From Candidatus Multiplicimicrobium inquinatum (GTDB lineage: Bacteria; Omnitrophota; Omnitrophia; Omnitrophales; Aquincolibacteriaceae), in NCBI GenBank assembly GCA_002344825.1, contig DDUN01000004.1, forward strand, positions 1,570-49,897: DNA of 48,328 bases, written 5' to 3'. Every line of letters begins with the position of its first letter. The stretch's first letter is position 1. This document shows positions 23,125 to 31,777 of the stretch, piece by piece. Under the pieces are notes generated by a model, which saw only the letters and a program-made list of their open reading frames with translations, was not told where the DNA came from and ran no database searches. The translations under genes were made by a program, and so were the position numbers.

Positions 23125-24367
23125 AAATTTAAAAGCGGGAGATCCCGAGATTTTTAAAAGTATGGTGAGCGAACTTCGCCGCCAGAACGAAGGGCTTGAG
23201 CTGATTGCCAGCGAAAACTTTACATCGCTTGCGGTCATGGAAGCCGCTGGTTCGGTGCTGACCAATAAATACGCCGAAGGTTATCCGGCGAAGCGTTATT
23301 ACGGCGGGTGTGATTTCGTGGATGTGGCGGAAGCGCTTGCGATTGAGCGTGCCAAAAAACTTTTCGGCGCGGAACATGCCAATGTTCAGCCGCACAGCGG
23401 TGCTTCGGCCAATACAGCCGTATTTCTGGCGATTTTAAATCCCGGCGATAAAATCTTGGGAATGAACTTGGCGCATGGCGGTCATTTGACGCATGGGCAT
23501 CCGCTTAATTTTTCCGGCAAGTTTTATCAAATCATTCCGTATGGCGTTGACCCCAAAACCGAACAAATTGATTATGACGAACTTGACCGATTGGCGCGCG
23601 AGCACAAACCCAAGTTGATTTTGATGGGGGCTTCCGCTTATCCGCGAGTGATTGATTTCGCGCGAGCGCGTAAAATCGCCGACGAAATCGGTGCGATGGT
23701 GATGGTGGATATGGCGCATTTTGCGGGACTTGTGGCTGCAGGCGTCCATCCGAGTCCTGTACCTTACGCGGACATTGTGACCACGACGACGCACAAAACT
23801 CTGCGTGGACCGCGCGGGGGATTGATTCTTTGCCGCGAAAAATATGCCAAAGCGATTGATTCCGCGGTTTTCCCCGGAATTCAGGGCGGGCCTTTAATGC
23901 ACATCATTGCCGCGAAAGCGGTTTGTTTCAAAGAAGCTTTGGATCCATCGTTTAAAGCCTACGGTGCTCAGATTGTCGCCAACGCGAAAGCTCTTTGTGA
24001 AAGTTTAAAAGCGTTGGGTTGGCGGATCGTTTCGGGCGGAACGGATAATCACTTGATGCTGGTGGACGTGAAGTCGAAAGGCTTTACCGGCAAGGTGGTT
24101 CAAGAAACCATGGATAAAGTGCATATTACGGTTAATAAAAACGCGATTCCGTTCGATACTGAAAAACCGTTCGTGGCTTCGGGAGTTCGATTGGGGACTC
24201 CGGCGGTAACGACGCGCGGGATGAAAGAACCGGAAATGAAAAAAATCGCGAAACTGTTTGATGACACGATGAAAGATTATCAAAACGAAGCGCATTTGGC
24301 GAAAATCAAAGCCGAAGTGCGTGAACTCGCGGATCAATTTCCGCTTTATCCGGATATTGCCAATTAA
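23069..24367 (+). CDS. glyA: Serine hydroxymethyltransferase
   Basis: This 432-residue PLP enzyme converts serine and tetrahydrofolate to glycine and methylene-THF, feeding both PurD and the formyl-THF steps. ELIASENF, the KYAEGYPAKRYYGG loop and TTTTHKTLRGPRGG with the PLP lysine (about residue 242) are present. ATG 23069 was chosen because GGAGG lies 5 nt upstream; an in-frame ATG at 23042 lacks a comparable site. It overlaps rpiB by 56 nt and nrdR by 1 nt. Confidence 0.97.
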   Translation: MSNVLEKSNPMNQKMHAFENLKAGDPEIFKSMVSELRRQNEGLELIASENFTSLAVMEAAGSVLTNKYAEGYPAKRYYGGCDFVDVAEALAIERAKKLFGAEHANVQPHSGASANTAVFLAILNPGDKILGMNLAHGGHLTHGHPLNFSGKFYQIIPYGVDPKTEQIDYDELDRLAREHKPKLILMGASAYPRVIDFARARKIADEIGAMVMVDMAHFAGLVAAGVHPSPVPYADIVTTTTHKTLRGPRGGLILCREKYAKAIDSAVFPGIQGGPLMHIIAAKAVCFKEALDPSFKAYGAQIVANAKALCESLKALGWRIVSGGTDNHLMLVDVKSKGFTGKVVQETMDKVHITVNKNAIPFDTEKPFVASGVRLGTPAVTTRGMKEPEMKKIAKLFDDTMKDYQNEAHLAKIKAEVRELADQFPLYPDIAN

Positions 24368-24828
24368 TGCTTTGCCCTTACTGTAAGATCGACAATGATA
24401 AGGTTTTGGATTCACGTTCCGTCAGCGACGGGGTGGTGATTCGCCGCCGCCGCGAATGCCTGGGCTGCGAACGCCGTTTCACCACTTACGAACGTATTGA
24501 GGAAATGCCGCTTTTTGTGATTAAAAAGGATCAGCGGCGCGAGCCTTACGAGCGATCTAAAGCGCTGGCCGGCGTTTATAAAGCCTGTGAAAAAAGGCCG
24601 GTTTCCTTAGCTGCGCAGGATCAAATTGCCGAGGAGCTTGAAAAAACAATTCGGGACAAATATGACAAAGAGGTCCCGTCCAAGCAAATCGGGGAATTTA
24701 TTATGCGTCAGCTGGCAAGAATCGATCAGGTTGCTTATGTCCGTTTTGCGAGCGTTTATCGAGAGTTTCAGGATGTCAGTCATTTTATGGATGAATTGAA
24801 GGGATTGCTCGATAAATCTAAAAAATAA
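24367..24828 (+). CDS. nrdR: Transcriptional repressor NrdR
   Basis: This 153-residue protein has an N-terminal zinc ribbon with Cys3, Cys6, Cys31 and Cys34 and an ATP-cone domain at about 49-139 (VIKKDQRREPYERSK). NrdR senses ATP/dATP and represses ribonucleotide reductase genes at NrdR boxes. Its ATG overlaps the glyA stop by one base. No ribonucleotide reductase gene is in the window. Confidence 0.96.
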   Translation: MLCPYCKIDNDKVLDSRSVSDGVVIRRRRECLGCERRFTTYERIEEMPLFVIKKDQRREPYERSKALAGVYKACEKRPVSLAAQDQIAEELEKTIRDKYDKEVPSKQIGEFIMRQLARIDQVAYVRFASVYREFQDVSHFMDELKGLLDKSKK

Positions 24829-24845
24829 CTTTACCAATACTCTGC

Positions 24846-24874
24846 TTGCCCGAGATAGCGGGGTATGGTATAAA
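24846..24874 (+). promoter_or_regulatory. Putative promoter of the SWIB gene
   Basis: TTGCCC (24846-24851), a 17-bp spacer and TATAAA (24869-24874) stand 43 bp before the ATG of the SWIB gene. Confidence 0.5.
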
Positions 24875-24917
24875 AATCATTGTCTGTATTGCAATCATAA
24901 CCAAAAAGGAGATCAAA

Positions 24918-25172
24918 ATGGCGAAAGCAAATTCCGCGTTTATGAAACCGTTGGCTGTAAGCGAAACGCTTGCCGCAGTGGTAGGTAAGGGACCGTTGGC
25001 TCGCAGTGAAGTTGTTAAGAAGCTTTGGGCGTATATCAAGAAGAACAAACTTCAGGATGAAAAAAACAAGCGCAATATCAACGCAGATGCGGCATTAAAA
25101 GCTGTTTTCGGCGGTAAGTCGGTTGTGAATATGTTCGAGATGACTAAGCTCGTTTCGAAGCACCTTTCGTAA
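24918..25172 (+). CDS. SWIB/MDM2-domain protein
   Basis: This 84-residue protein is essentially one SWIB domain: FMKPLAVSETLAAVVGK, then EVVKKLWAYIKKNKLQD and KNKRNINADAALKAVF. In eukaryotes SWIB occurs in chromatin remodellers. In bacteria it is best known from Chlamydiae and relatives, alone or fused to topoisomerase I, and is thought to act on nucleoid structure. AAAGGAGAT precedes ATG 24918; the longer in-frame ORF from 24846 would translate the promoter region. It is monocistronic, with its own promoter and a strong terminator. Confidence 0.9.
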   Translation: MAKANSAFMKPLAVSETLAAVVGKGPLARSEVVKKLWAYIKKNKLQDEKNKRNINADAALKAVFGGKSVVNMFEMTKLVSKHLS

Positions 25173-25181
25173 ATTTTGAAA

Positions 25182-25215
25182 TAGCCGGGCGGTTTATCCG
25201 CCCGGCTACTTTGTT
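25182..25215 (+). terminator. Rho-independent terminator after the SWIB gene
   Basis: A perfect 11-bp stem, TAGCCGGGCGG (25182-25192) with CCGCCCGGCTA (25198-25208), has a 5-nt loop and a T-rich tail (CTTTGTT). Confidence 0.88.
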
Positions 25216-25221
25216 ATCATT

Positions 25222-26034
25222 ATGTTTTTAAGATTTGCTGTATTAGTTGGTTTTGTTCTCTCCGTGGGAGCCGCATTGGGCTCTTTTTCTATTTTTAGTT
25301 CTTATCAGACTGAGAGACAGCTCCGCCTTGATTCTGAAAGTAAACTGATTCAAACTCAGGATTCCGCGTCCTCATCTGAAGAGAGCTCCGACCAGTACCG
25401 CCAAAAAATCAGCGAATTGGAATTCGAAGTAGAAAAGCTCAAAGAAGAGCAGCAAATTTTAAAAGGTGAAGTTGAAGCGAAGTCCGGCTTGGTCGAACAG
25501 CTTGAAAGCGATTTGAATCAAAAGAAATCTGAGATTCAAACTCTCAGTGAAAAAATAGAGGGTATGAAGCCTCAGGCAGTGACACCGCCTCCTGCTTCAA
25601 ATTCGCCCATCAGAGAAGAGTCTGTTTCGGTTGTCCCTGAACCCGCAGCGCCGGAACCTTTTATTTCTGAGCCCGCGCCCGTTAAATTTTCACCGCCTGT
25701 TGAAACAAAACCGGAACCTGTCGTAAGCCCGGCTCCGTCATCGGCTTCGTCTCAAGCAGTTTCTCCAACTTCTTCAGCAAGTGCTTCTTCGGGAAATGAA
25801 ACAGCCGGAGATACGCGCATTTTGACTGTGAATCGGAAATTCAATTTTATCGTGATCAACATCGGCCTCAAAGACGGTTTGCGTATGGGGGATAAAGTCG
25901 AGGTTGTTCAGGGTGAGACGCAGAAGGCTCTTGCTCAGGTTGAAAAGATTTACGATAAATTTTCCGCCGCAACGTTATTGTCCGAAGATAAGGGGAATCC
26001 GGTTCATGAAGGCGATACGATCCGCAAGCTATAA
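25222..26034 (+). CDS. Envelope protein: TM anchor, coiled coil, Pro-rich linker, C-terminal beta domain
   Basis: This 270-residue protein has one N-terminal membrane segment (about 4-27), a Ser/Glu-rich stretch and a coiled coil at about 55-115. A Pro/Ala/Ser-rich linker (about 118-195) and a C-terminal globular part (about 198-270) follow. The last part (TVNRKFNFIVINIGLKDGLRMGD) resembles the FlgT C-terminal-like beta domain seen in some envelope proteins; this match is tentative. The build is that of an inner-membrane protein reaching into the periplasm. It overlaps the next small gene by 29 nt, suggesting paired function. Confidence 0.75.
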   Translation: MFLRFAVLVGFVLSVGAALGSFSIFSSYQTERQLRLDSESKLIQTQDSASSSEESSDQYRQKISELEFEVEKLKEEQQILKGEVEAKSGLVEQLESDLNQKKSEIQTLSEKIEGMKPQAVTPPPASNSPIREESVSVVPEPAAPEPFISEPAPVKFSPPVETKPEPVVSPAPSSASSQAVSPTSSASASSGNETAGDTRILTVNRKFNFIVINIGLKDGLRMGDKVEVVQGETQKALAQVEKIYDKFSAATLLSEDKGNPVHEGDTIRKL

Positions 26035-26242
26035 TCTTTTCGTTTTGTCTCTTCTTTTGTTTGTGGGCAGCTTAACCGCGAGCGCTCAATCTGAGAGTAC
26101 CAGTGTGGCCCTGACTCAGCAGCTTGATTCAATTGAAAGTCGTTTAGTTGAGTCTGAGTCCCGCGAAAAGCAAATCTTGGAAAACCAGGCTAAAATTCTC
26201 GATGAACTCCACAAACTGCGATTCCTCGTTCGACGCAGTTAA
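26006..26242 (+). CDS. Small secreted coiled-coil protein
   Basis: This 78-residue protein has a signal peptide (about 1-27, cleavage near ASA/Q) and a short heptad-like helix (about 34-75, Leu/Ile/Glu/Lys-rich). It starts inside the previous gene (29-nt overlap, different frame) with AGGGGAA upstream and stops 2 nt before aroA. It belongs to no family I recognise; its length and helix suggest a small periplasmic oligomer or partner of the upstream coiled-coil protein. Confidence 0.65.
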   Translation: MKAIRSASYNLFVLSLLLFVGSLTASAQSESTSVALTQQLDSIESRLVESESREKQILENQAKILDELHKLRFLVRRS

Positions 26243-26244
26243 GC

Positions 26245-27537
26245 ATGTCCGAACTTATTTTTGAGGGGTATCGCAGCCTCTCCGGCACACTTCAACCCTC
26301 GGGAGATAAATCCGTATCGCACCGCTCTCTGTTATTCGGCGCTCTTGCAAATGGCGTCAGTCGATATGAAGGCTTTTTAGCCTCTGAAGACTGTCTCAAC
26401 ACGATGAAAGCGCTTCAAAATTTGGGGGTGACGATCAAACACGACCCTATCCAAAAAACCATCGAAGTTCACGGCGTGGGAATGCATGGGTTTAAACAGC
26501 CGTCCGTTGATTTGGATATGGGCAATTCCGGAACCGCGATGCGCCTCATGCTGGGGCTTTTGGCAGGGCATAAATTAAGCGCGACTCTTTTTGGCGATGA
26601 ATCGCTTTCTTCGCGGCCGATGCGGCGTGTGACGGATCCGCTTAAGCAAATGGGCGCGCAAATCAAAGGCAAAGACAAAGGTAATTTTGCTCCGCTTACC
26701 ATTCAGGGCGGAAAATTAAATGCGATTGAGTATCACAATAAATTACGCAGCGCGCAGGTTAAATCCGCTATTCTTCTTGCCGGACTTTATGCGGACGGCG
26801 TGACAAGGGTTATTGAAGATATCCCATCCCGAGACCACACGGAGCGATTTATGGTTTCTTCCGGCGCGCGTTTCCGCCAACACGGCGGTGTCTTGGAAGT
26901 GGAAAAAACAGAAAGCCTTAAACCGTTATCCGGAAAAATTCCCGCCGATATTTCGTCCGCAGCTTTTTTTATCGCGGGCGCGAGCATGACTCCCGGATCG
27001 GATGTTGTTTTTACCAATGTCGGGCTGAATCCGACCCGAGTAGGTCTGATTTCGGTTTTGCAACGCATGGGTGCTAATATCGAAGTTACCCAACAAAATG
27101 ATATTCCTGAACCCATCGGAGAAATACGCGTGCGCGGAGGCAAGCTGAGGGGGACACGGATTACGCGTGACGAAGTTCCCGCGTTAATTGATGAGATTCC
27201 GATTTTGATGGTGGCGATGTCGGTCGCCGAAGGTGAGAGTATTGTTTCGGGTGCTGAAGAGCTGCGTGTCAAAGAAACCGACCGAATTGCTGTGATGGTA
27301 GACCGGCTTAAGAAAGCTGGGGCTTCGATTGAGGAATTGGCGGATGGATGCGTCGTGAAGGGGGTTGAATCATTGCAAGGCGCTGAAATTGCCAGCGCGG
27401 GCGATCACCGCGTAGCGATGAGTTTCGCGATTGCCAGCCTTGTCTCCAAGGGAGGGATGCGGATTACCAACACGGACTGCATTGCAACGTCTTACCCCGA
27501 TTTTTCAGCCCATTTCCGGCAACTGGCCCGGCCGTAA
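26245..27537 (+). CDS. aroA: EPSP synthase (3-phosphoshikimate 1-carboxyvinyltransferase)
   Basis: This 430-residue enzyme makes EPSP from shikimate 3-phosphate and PEP. PSGDKSVSHR (18-27, Lys22), the GNSGTAMRL block (about 93-101), RSAQVKSA and the C-terminal RVKETDRI and GDHRVAMSFA motifs are complete. It is of the type with Ala in the GNSGTA loop. The two envelope genes directly upstream have no metabolic link to it. Confidence 0.97.
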   Translation: MSELIFEGYRSLSGTLQPSGDKSVSHRSLLFGALANGVSRYEGFLASEDCLNTMKALQNLGVTIKHDPIQKTIEVHGVGMHGFKQPSVDLDMGNSGTAMRLMLGLLAGHKLSATLFGDESLSSRPMRRVTDPLKQMGAQIKGKDKGNFAPLTIQGGKLNAIEYHNKLRSAQVKSAILLAGLYADGVTRVIEDIPSRDHTERFMVSSGARFRQHGGVLEVEKTESLKPLSGKIPADISSAAFFIAGASMTPGSDVVFTNVGLNPTRVGLISVLQRMGANIEVTQQNDIPEPIGEIRVRGGKLRGTRITRDEVPALIDEIPILMVAMSVAEGESIVSGAEELRVKETDRIAVMVDRLKKAGASIEELADGCVVKGVESLQGAEIASAGDHRVAMSFAIASLVSKGGMRITNTDCIATSYPDFSAHFRQLARP

Positions 27538-27563
27538 TATTATTCAAATCGAGGCGTCTTTAA

Positions 27564-27592
27564 TTGACAGTGCCTAAGGGCTTGAATATACT
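27564..27592 (+). promoter_or_regulatory. Sigma-70-type promoter of the mre operon
   Basis: Perfect -35 TTGACA (27564-27569), 17-bp spacer, -10 TATACT (27587-27592). The start would fall near 27599, leaving a leader of about 35 nt before mreB. Its hexamers are identical to those before tRNA-Glu. Confidence 0.8.
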
Positions 27593-27633
27593 AGCCTAAC
27601 TTTTTCACCTTATAATCCGAGAGATCATCATTT

Positions 27634-28692
27634 ATGTTTTTTCTTGATAAGCTTTTGAGTTTCTTTTCGAGTGATATCGGAATTGACCTTGGTACGGCGA
27701 ACACGCTCGTTTACGTCAAGGGTCAGGGTGTTGTGCTTTGTGAGCCTTCCGTGGTTGCGATTGATAAAGTAACCGGACAAGTTTTGCGCGTGGGTGAGGA
27801 AGCTAAACGTATGTTGGGCCGGACACCGGGAAGTATCGTGGCGATTCGCCCGATGAAAGACGGCGTGATCGCGGATTTTGATATTACCGAAGCCATGCTT
27901 CGTCACTTCATTCAGAAGGTTCACAGAAAAAACAATCTCATCAGTCCGCGTGTTGTCATTGCGGTTCCGAGCGGAATTACGGAAGTTGAAAAACGCGCCG
28001 TGAAAGATTCCGCTGAACGTGCGGGCGCCCGTTCTCCGGTTTATCTTGTTGAAGAACCCATCGCGGCGGCAATCGGGGTAGGACTTCCGATTCAGGAACC
28101 AACCGCGTCGATGATTGTTGATATCGGCGGTGGAACAACCGAAATTGCCGTTATCTCTCTTGGTGGCGTTGTTTTCTCAAAGAGTCTTAAAGTCGGCGGC
28201 GATGAATTTGACAGCGCGATTATTTCTCATCTTAAAAAATCTTACAATTTGTTGATTGGTGAGCGAACGGCCGAAGAAATCAAAATTCGCATCGGTTCCG
28301 CTTATCCGCTTGAAGAAGAGATGACGATGGATGTGAAAGGCCGCGACATTCTTGCCGGTCTTCCCAAGACAATCACGGTCACCAGCGAAGAAATCCGCGA
28401 AGCCCTGTCGGAATCACTTTCCTCTATTTTAGAAGGCGTTCGCATTGCGCTTGAAAGAACACCCCCTGAATTATCCTCTGATTTGATTGATAAAGGCGTC
28501 ATTTTAGCCGGCGGCGGATCTTTAATCCGCGGCTTAGATAAGCTTGTCAGTGAAGAAACCGGTTTGCCTGTCCATGTTGCGGATGATCCGTTGACCGCGG
28601 TGGCTTTGGGTACGGGGCGGTACTTGACGGATTTTAATCTTTTAAAGAGCTTGGCTGTCAATCGCGGCAGTGCCAGTGCTCGCGAATATTAA
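27634..28692 (+). CDS. mreB: Rod-shape-determining protein MreB
   Basis: This 352-residue bacterial actin has the phosphate-1 loop DLGTANTLVY (about 16-25), phosphate-2 VDIGGGTTEIAV and the adenosine motif LAGGGSLIRGL. An N-terminal hydrophobic/amphipathic stretch (FFLDKLLSFFS) can bind the membrane. It forms filaments that guide lateral wall synthesis with MreC, MreD, PBP2 and RodA, all encoded next. Confidence 0.98.
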   Translation: MFFLDKLLSFFSSDIGIDLGTANTLVYVKGQGVVLCEPSVVAIDKVTGQVLRVGEEAKRMLGRTPGSIVAIRPMKDGVIADFDITEAMLRHFIQKVHRKNNLISPRVVIAVPSGITEVEKRAVKDSAERAGARSPVYLVEEPIAAAIGVGLPIQEPTASMIVDIGGGTTEIAVISLGGVVFSKSLKVGGDEFDSAIISHLKKSYNLLIGERTAEEIKIRIGSAYPLEEEMTMDVKGRDILAGLPKTITVTSEEIREALSESLSSILEGVRIALERTPPELSSDLIDKGVILAGGGSLIRGLDKLVSEETGLPVHVADDPLTAVALGTGRYLTDFNLLKSLAVNRGSASAREY

Positions 28693-28751
28693 TTCCATTT
28701 CCGTTTCCCTCGGGTTCTCTCACGCGTGATTGATTACCGGAAGGGACTTGG

Positions 28752-29549
28752 ATGTTTAAAAGGTTTGTTGCTCTCGTTTCACTTTCTTTTGTCTTAATCG
28801 CGTTTACCTTTCAGTTTCCTCTTCTTCGTTCTTCGATTTCGAATTGGTTTCAATCGTCTTCACGTCCTGTTTTGCAGGGGCTTTCTTTGATGAGCGCGCA
28901 GGCATCCAGTTTACGTAGCCATTTTTATAATTACTGGGACGCGATTGAGAAGCAAAAAGAACTTGAAGCGCTTATTGAGGAGCAATCGTCCAAGCTCGTC
29001 CGGCTGGAAGAAACTTTGCAGGAAAATGAGCGTTTACGAAGTTTACTTGATTTTCGCGAAATTCTCGCAAAAAAAGCGGTGGGCGCGCGCGTTATCGGAT
29101 TTGGACTAAAGCCATGGAAAAGGTCGGTTTTGCTTGATAAGGGATCAGCGCAAAAAATGAAGCCCATGTCGGTTTTGGTTGTGCCGGCCGGGTTGGTCGG
29201 GCGTGTGGTCGAGGTCGGTCCGTTGACCTCTCAGGCGATTCTTCTCACGGATCCTGATTCGCGTGTGACTGCCATGACGCTCAACAGCCGCGCCCAGGGC
29301 ATGATTGAAGGGAATGGAACGGATAAACTGAAGCTCCGCTATCTCAATTTGGACGATCAAGTGCAGGTGGGAGAGATGGTTGTGACCTCCGGCGTCAGCG
29401 ATATTTTTCCGAAAGGGTTGAGGATTGGCGTGGTGGAATCGATGGAGCGCGATCCCGATGGGTTGCATTTGGCCGCGTCGGTACGCCCGGTTGTCCGTTT
29501 TTCAAAAATTGAGGAGCTGTTGTGCTTGGATCCCTCCGATTCAAAATAG
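28752..29549 (+). CDS. mreC: Rod-shape-determining protein MreC
   Basis: This 265-residue protein has one membrane segment (about 5-26), a coiled coil at about 60-100 and the periplasmic double beta-barrel, with GARVIGFGLKPW and the LLTDPDSRV stretch typical of the family. MreC activates PBP2 in the elongasome. GAAGGGA precedes the ATG. It overlaps mreD by 28 nt. Confidence 0.95.
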   Translation: MFKRFVALVSLSFVLIAFTFQFPLLRSSISNWFQSSSRPVLQGLSLMSAQASSLRSHFYNYWDAIEKQKELEALIEEQSSKLVRLEETLQENERLRSLLDFREILAKKAVGARVIGFGLKPWKRSVLLDKGSAQKMKPMSVLVVPAGLVGRVVEVGPLTSQAILLTDPDSRVTAMTLNSRAQGMIEGNGTDKLKLRYLNLDDQVQVGEMVVTSGVSDIFPKGLRIGVVESMERDPDGLHLAASVRPVVRFSKIEELLCLDPSDSK

Positions 29550-30043
29550 TCTTTCTTTTTCTCAGTTTACTTGCGCTTGATCTTTGTTTTGCTCCGGTGG
29601 TTCAGATATCCGGCGCGCGGCCTGTCTTTTCTTTTTTGTTGGTTGCATACGCCGTTTTTCAGTGGGATTCGCGCCGGGTTTTTCCCATTGTTGTTGCGGT
29701 AGGGCTGTCACGTGATATTTTCGGCGGCGGTGTTTTTGGGGTGGAGTTGCTCGCGTTTGTCTGTTGGACTTATTTATTAGATGGAGTGGCGCATAAAATT
29801 GAGCGGGAATTTCCCGGAATCTACTTCGCGCTTACGGCTATTTTTTGTTTTTTTGTGCTTTTGACCGCTTTTATTGTCGACTCACTTTTGGGGAATGTGG
29901 CGTGGCTTACCGGGGCTCATTTGAAAGTGCTTTTAATGACTTCGTTTTATACGGCGCTTTTCTTGCCTCTTTTTTACCAAATTGCGGACTTTCTTTTTAA
30001 ACCTCATGCGGAATTACGTCAATACGAGCTTTTCCGCTCTTAG
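29522..30043 (+). CDS. mreD: Rod-shape-determining membrane protein MreD
   Basis: This 173-residue protein has about five membrane segments and the RPVFSFLLVAYAVF and GLSRDIFGGGVFGVELLAF segments expected of MreD. The sequence is poorly conserved in this family, but the position between mreC and mrdA is diagnostic. It starts at GTG within the end of mreC. Confidence 0.88.
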   Translation: MLGSLRFKIVFLFLSLLALDLCFAPVVQISGARPVFSFLLVAYAVFQWDSRRVFPIVVAVGLSRDIFGGGVFGVELLAFVCWTYLLDGVAHKIEREFPGIYFALTAIFCFFVLLTAFIVDSLLGNVAWLTGAHLKVLLMTSFYTALFLPLFYQIADFLFKPHAELRQYELFRS

Positions 30044-30061
30044 CTTAAAGTTGTTTATCTT

Positions 30062-31777
30062 GTGATTTTTCGCCAATACCTTTTTCAGGGTTTTTTGCTC
30101 GGGATGATGACACTCCTGGCGGGCGGCTTGTTTCACACACAAGTCATTCGCGGTTCCGAGTACGCTCAAATGAGCGAACGGAACTATGTCCGCCTGATTC
30201 CTCTTGAAGCTCCGCGCGGGCGAGTGATGGACTCCCAGGGGCGTTTGTTGGCTGATAACCGCCCTTCATTTGACGTTGTTGCGATTCCCGAAGATGTTCG
30301 GTCTGAAACTTTTGTCAAGCTTGCGCCGCTGCTTGAATTGACTCCGCTCGAAGTGCGTAAGCGCCTCGCTGAAAAAAGAGAATATCTTTTCGCGCCGATT
30401 GTGATTGCTGAAGATATTTCCAGAGAGTTGGCTTATAAGATAGAAGAGTACCGGCCGGAGCTTCCCGGGGTTTCCATACGTGTATCCGGTGTTCGGCATT
30501 ATCCTTACGCGGACGTCGGGTCCCATCTGATCGGATACATCGGAAAAATCAATCAAAAGGAGTATGAAACATTTGAGCGCAGCCGATTCGGGATGACTTC
30601 GATGATCGGCCGTGCGGGACTGGAAAAAAGTTTTGACGAAGATTTGCGCGGTTGGAGGGGCGGACGGACGATTCAGGTCAATGCCGCGGGACATTTGGTG
30701 AAGGTTTTGTCCGAACGTAATCCGGAACCGGGAAAAGATTTGCATTTGACGATTGACCTGGAGTTTCAGAAGAAGGTTATGAAGCTGATCGAAGGAAAGA
30801 ACGCGGTTGTCGCGGTCATGGATTTGGCGTCAGAGGGGCTTTTAGCGCTCGCGACATCACCCGGCTATGATCCGAATGTTTTTGTAAGCCCGACAAAAAG
30901 CGCGGAGAGACTCAAATTAATAAAAGAGAAAAACTCACCTCTGCTTGACCGGGCGATGAGCTCAGCTTATCCGCCCGGATCTGTTTTTAAGCTTGTAACC
31001 GCTTTGGCCGGACTTGAGACCGGCGCGATTCAGCCCGGCAACCGCTTTTACTGCAGCGGTCAGTTTTTTGCCACTTCTAAATCCCGCCCTATGAAATGCT
31101 GGTGGCATACGGGGCATGGCAGTATCAATCTTTATGAATCGCTCGAACGATCATGTAATGTCTATTTTTATAATACAGCCCGCAAAGTGGGGGTTGAAAA
31201 ATTAGCCTATTATTCCCGTATGTTGGGGTATGGTTCACCGATTCGTCTTGAGACCGGCAATGTGGCGGCGGGCTTAATTCCTGACCCTGATTGGAAAAAG
31301 GATAAACTGAAAGGCAAATGGTATGAAGGTGAAACATTGAACATGGGAATTGGACAGGGATATGTGCAGGTAGCTCCGCTGCAGGTTTTAAGAGCGACTG
31401 CGATCATTGCGAAAGAAGGCGAATGGGTTGAGCCGCATTTGACGCAGAAACCCAAAGATCCTTCCTCGCGTAAGCCGCGATTGGCCGCCAAAAAAGAGAA
31501 TTTTATCGCTTTAAAAAAAGGAATGTATCAAGTGGTGCACTCACCTTACGGAACGGGACAATTGGCGAAAGTTGAATTTGCGAAAATGGGAGCCAAGACC
31601 GGAACAGCTCAGGACCCGCCTCGGGAACCGCATAGCTGGATGAATGGATTTTTGCCTTATAAAACCCCTAAAATAGCTTTTGTTGTTTTTGTTGAAAACG
31701 GCGGGTCGGGTGGTATTACCGCAGGAAAGATTCTTAAAGATGTTTTGTTGGCCGCGGAGGAACTGAAGCTTGTTTAA
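30062..31777 (+). CDS. mrdA: Penicillin-binding protein 2 (elongation transpeptidase)
   Basis: This 571-residue class-B PBP has a membrane anchor (about 8-25) and a dimerisation/pedestal domain with APRGRVMDSQGRLLADN. The transpeptidase domain has Ser307 in SVFK, SCN near 364 and KTG near 513. It cross-links side-wall peptidoglycan with RodA, which follows with an 8-nt overlap. The start codon is GTG. Confidence 0.96.
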   Translation: MIFRQYLFQGFLLGMMTLLAGGLFHTQVIRGSEYAQMSERNYVRLIPLEAPRGRVMDSQGRLLADNRPSFDVVAIPEDVRSETFVKLAPLLELTPLEVRKRLAEKREYLFAPIVIAEDISRELAYKIEEYRPELPGVSIRVSGVRHYPYADVGSHLIGYIGKINQKEYETFERSRFGMTSMIGRAGLEKSFDEDLRGWRGGRTIQVNAAGHLVKVLSERNPEPGKDLHLTIDLEFQKKVMKLIEGKNAVVAVMDLASEGLLALATSPGYDPNVFVSPTKSAERLKLIKEKNSPLLDRAMSSAYPPGSVFKLVTALAGLETGAIQPGNRFYCSGQFFATSKSRPMKCWWHTGHGSINLYESLERSCNVYFYNTARKVGVEKLAYYSRMLGYGSPIRLETGNVAAGLIPDPDWKKDKLKGKWYEGETLNMGIGQGYVQVAPLQVLRATAIIAKEGEWVEPHLTQKPKDPSSRKPRLAAKKENFIALKKGMYQVVHSPYGTGQLAKVEFAKMGAKTGTAQDPPREPHSWMNGFLPYKTPKIAFVVFVENGGSGGITAGKILKDVLLAAEELKLV

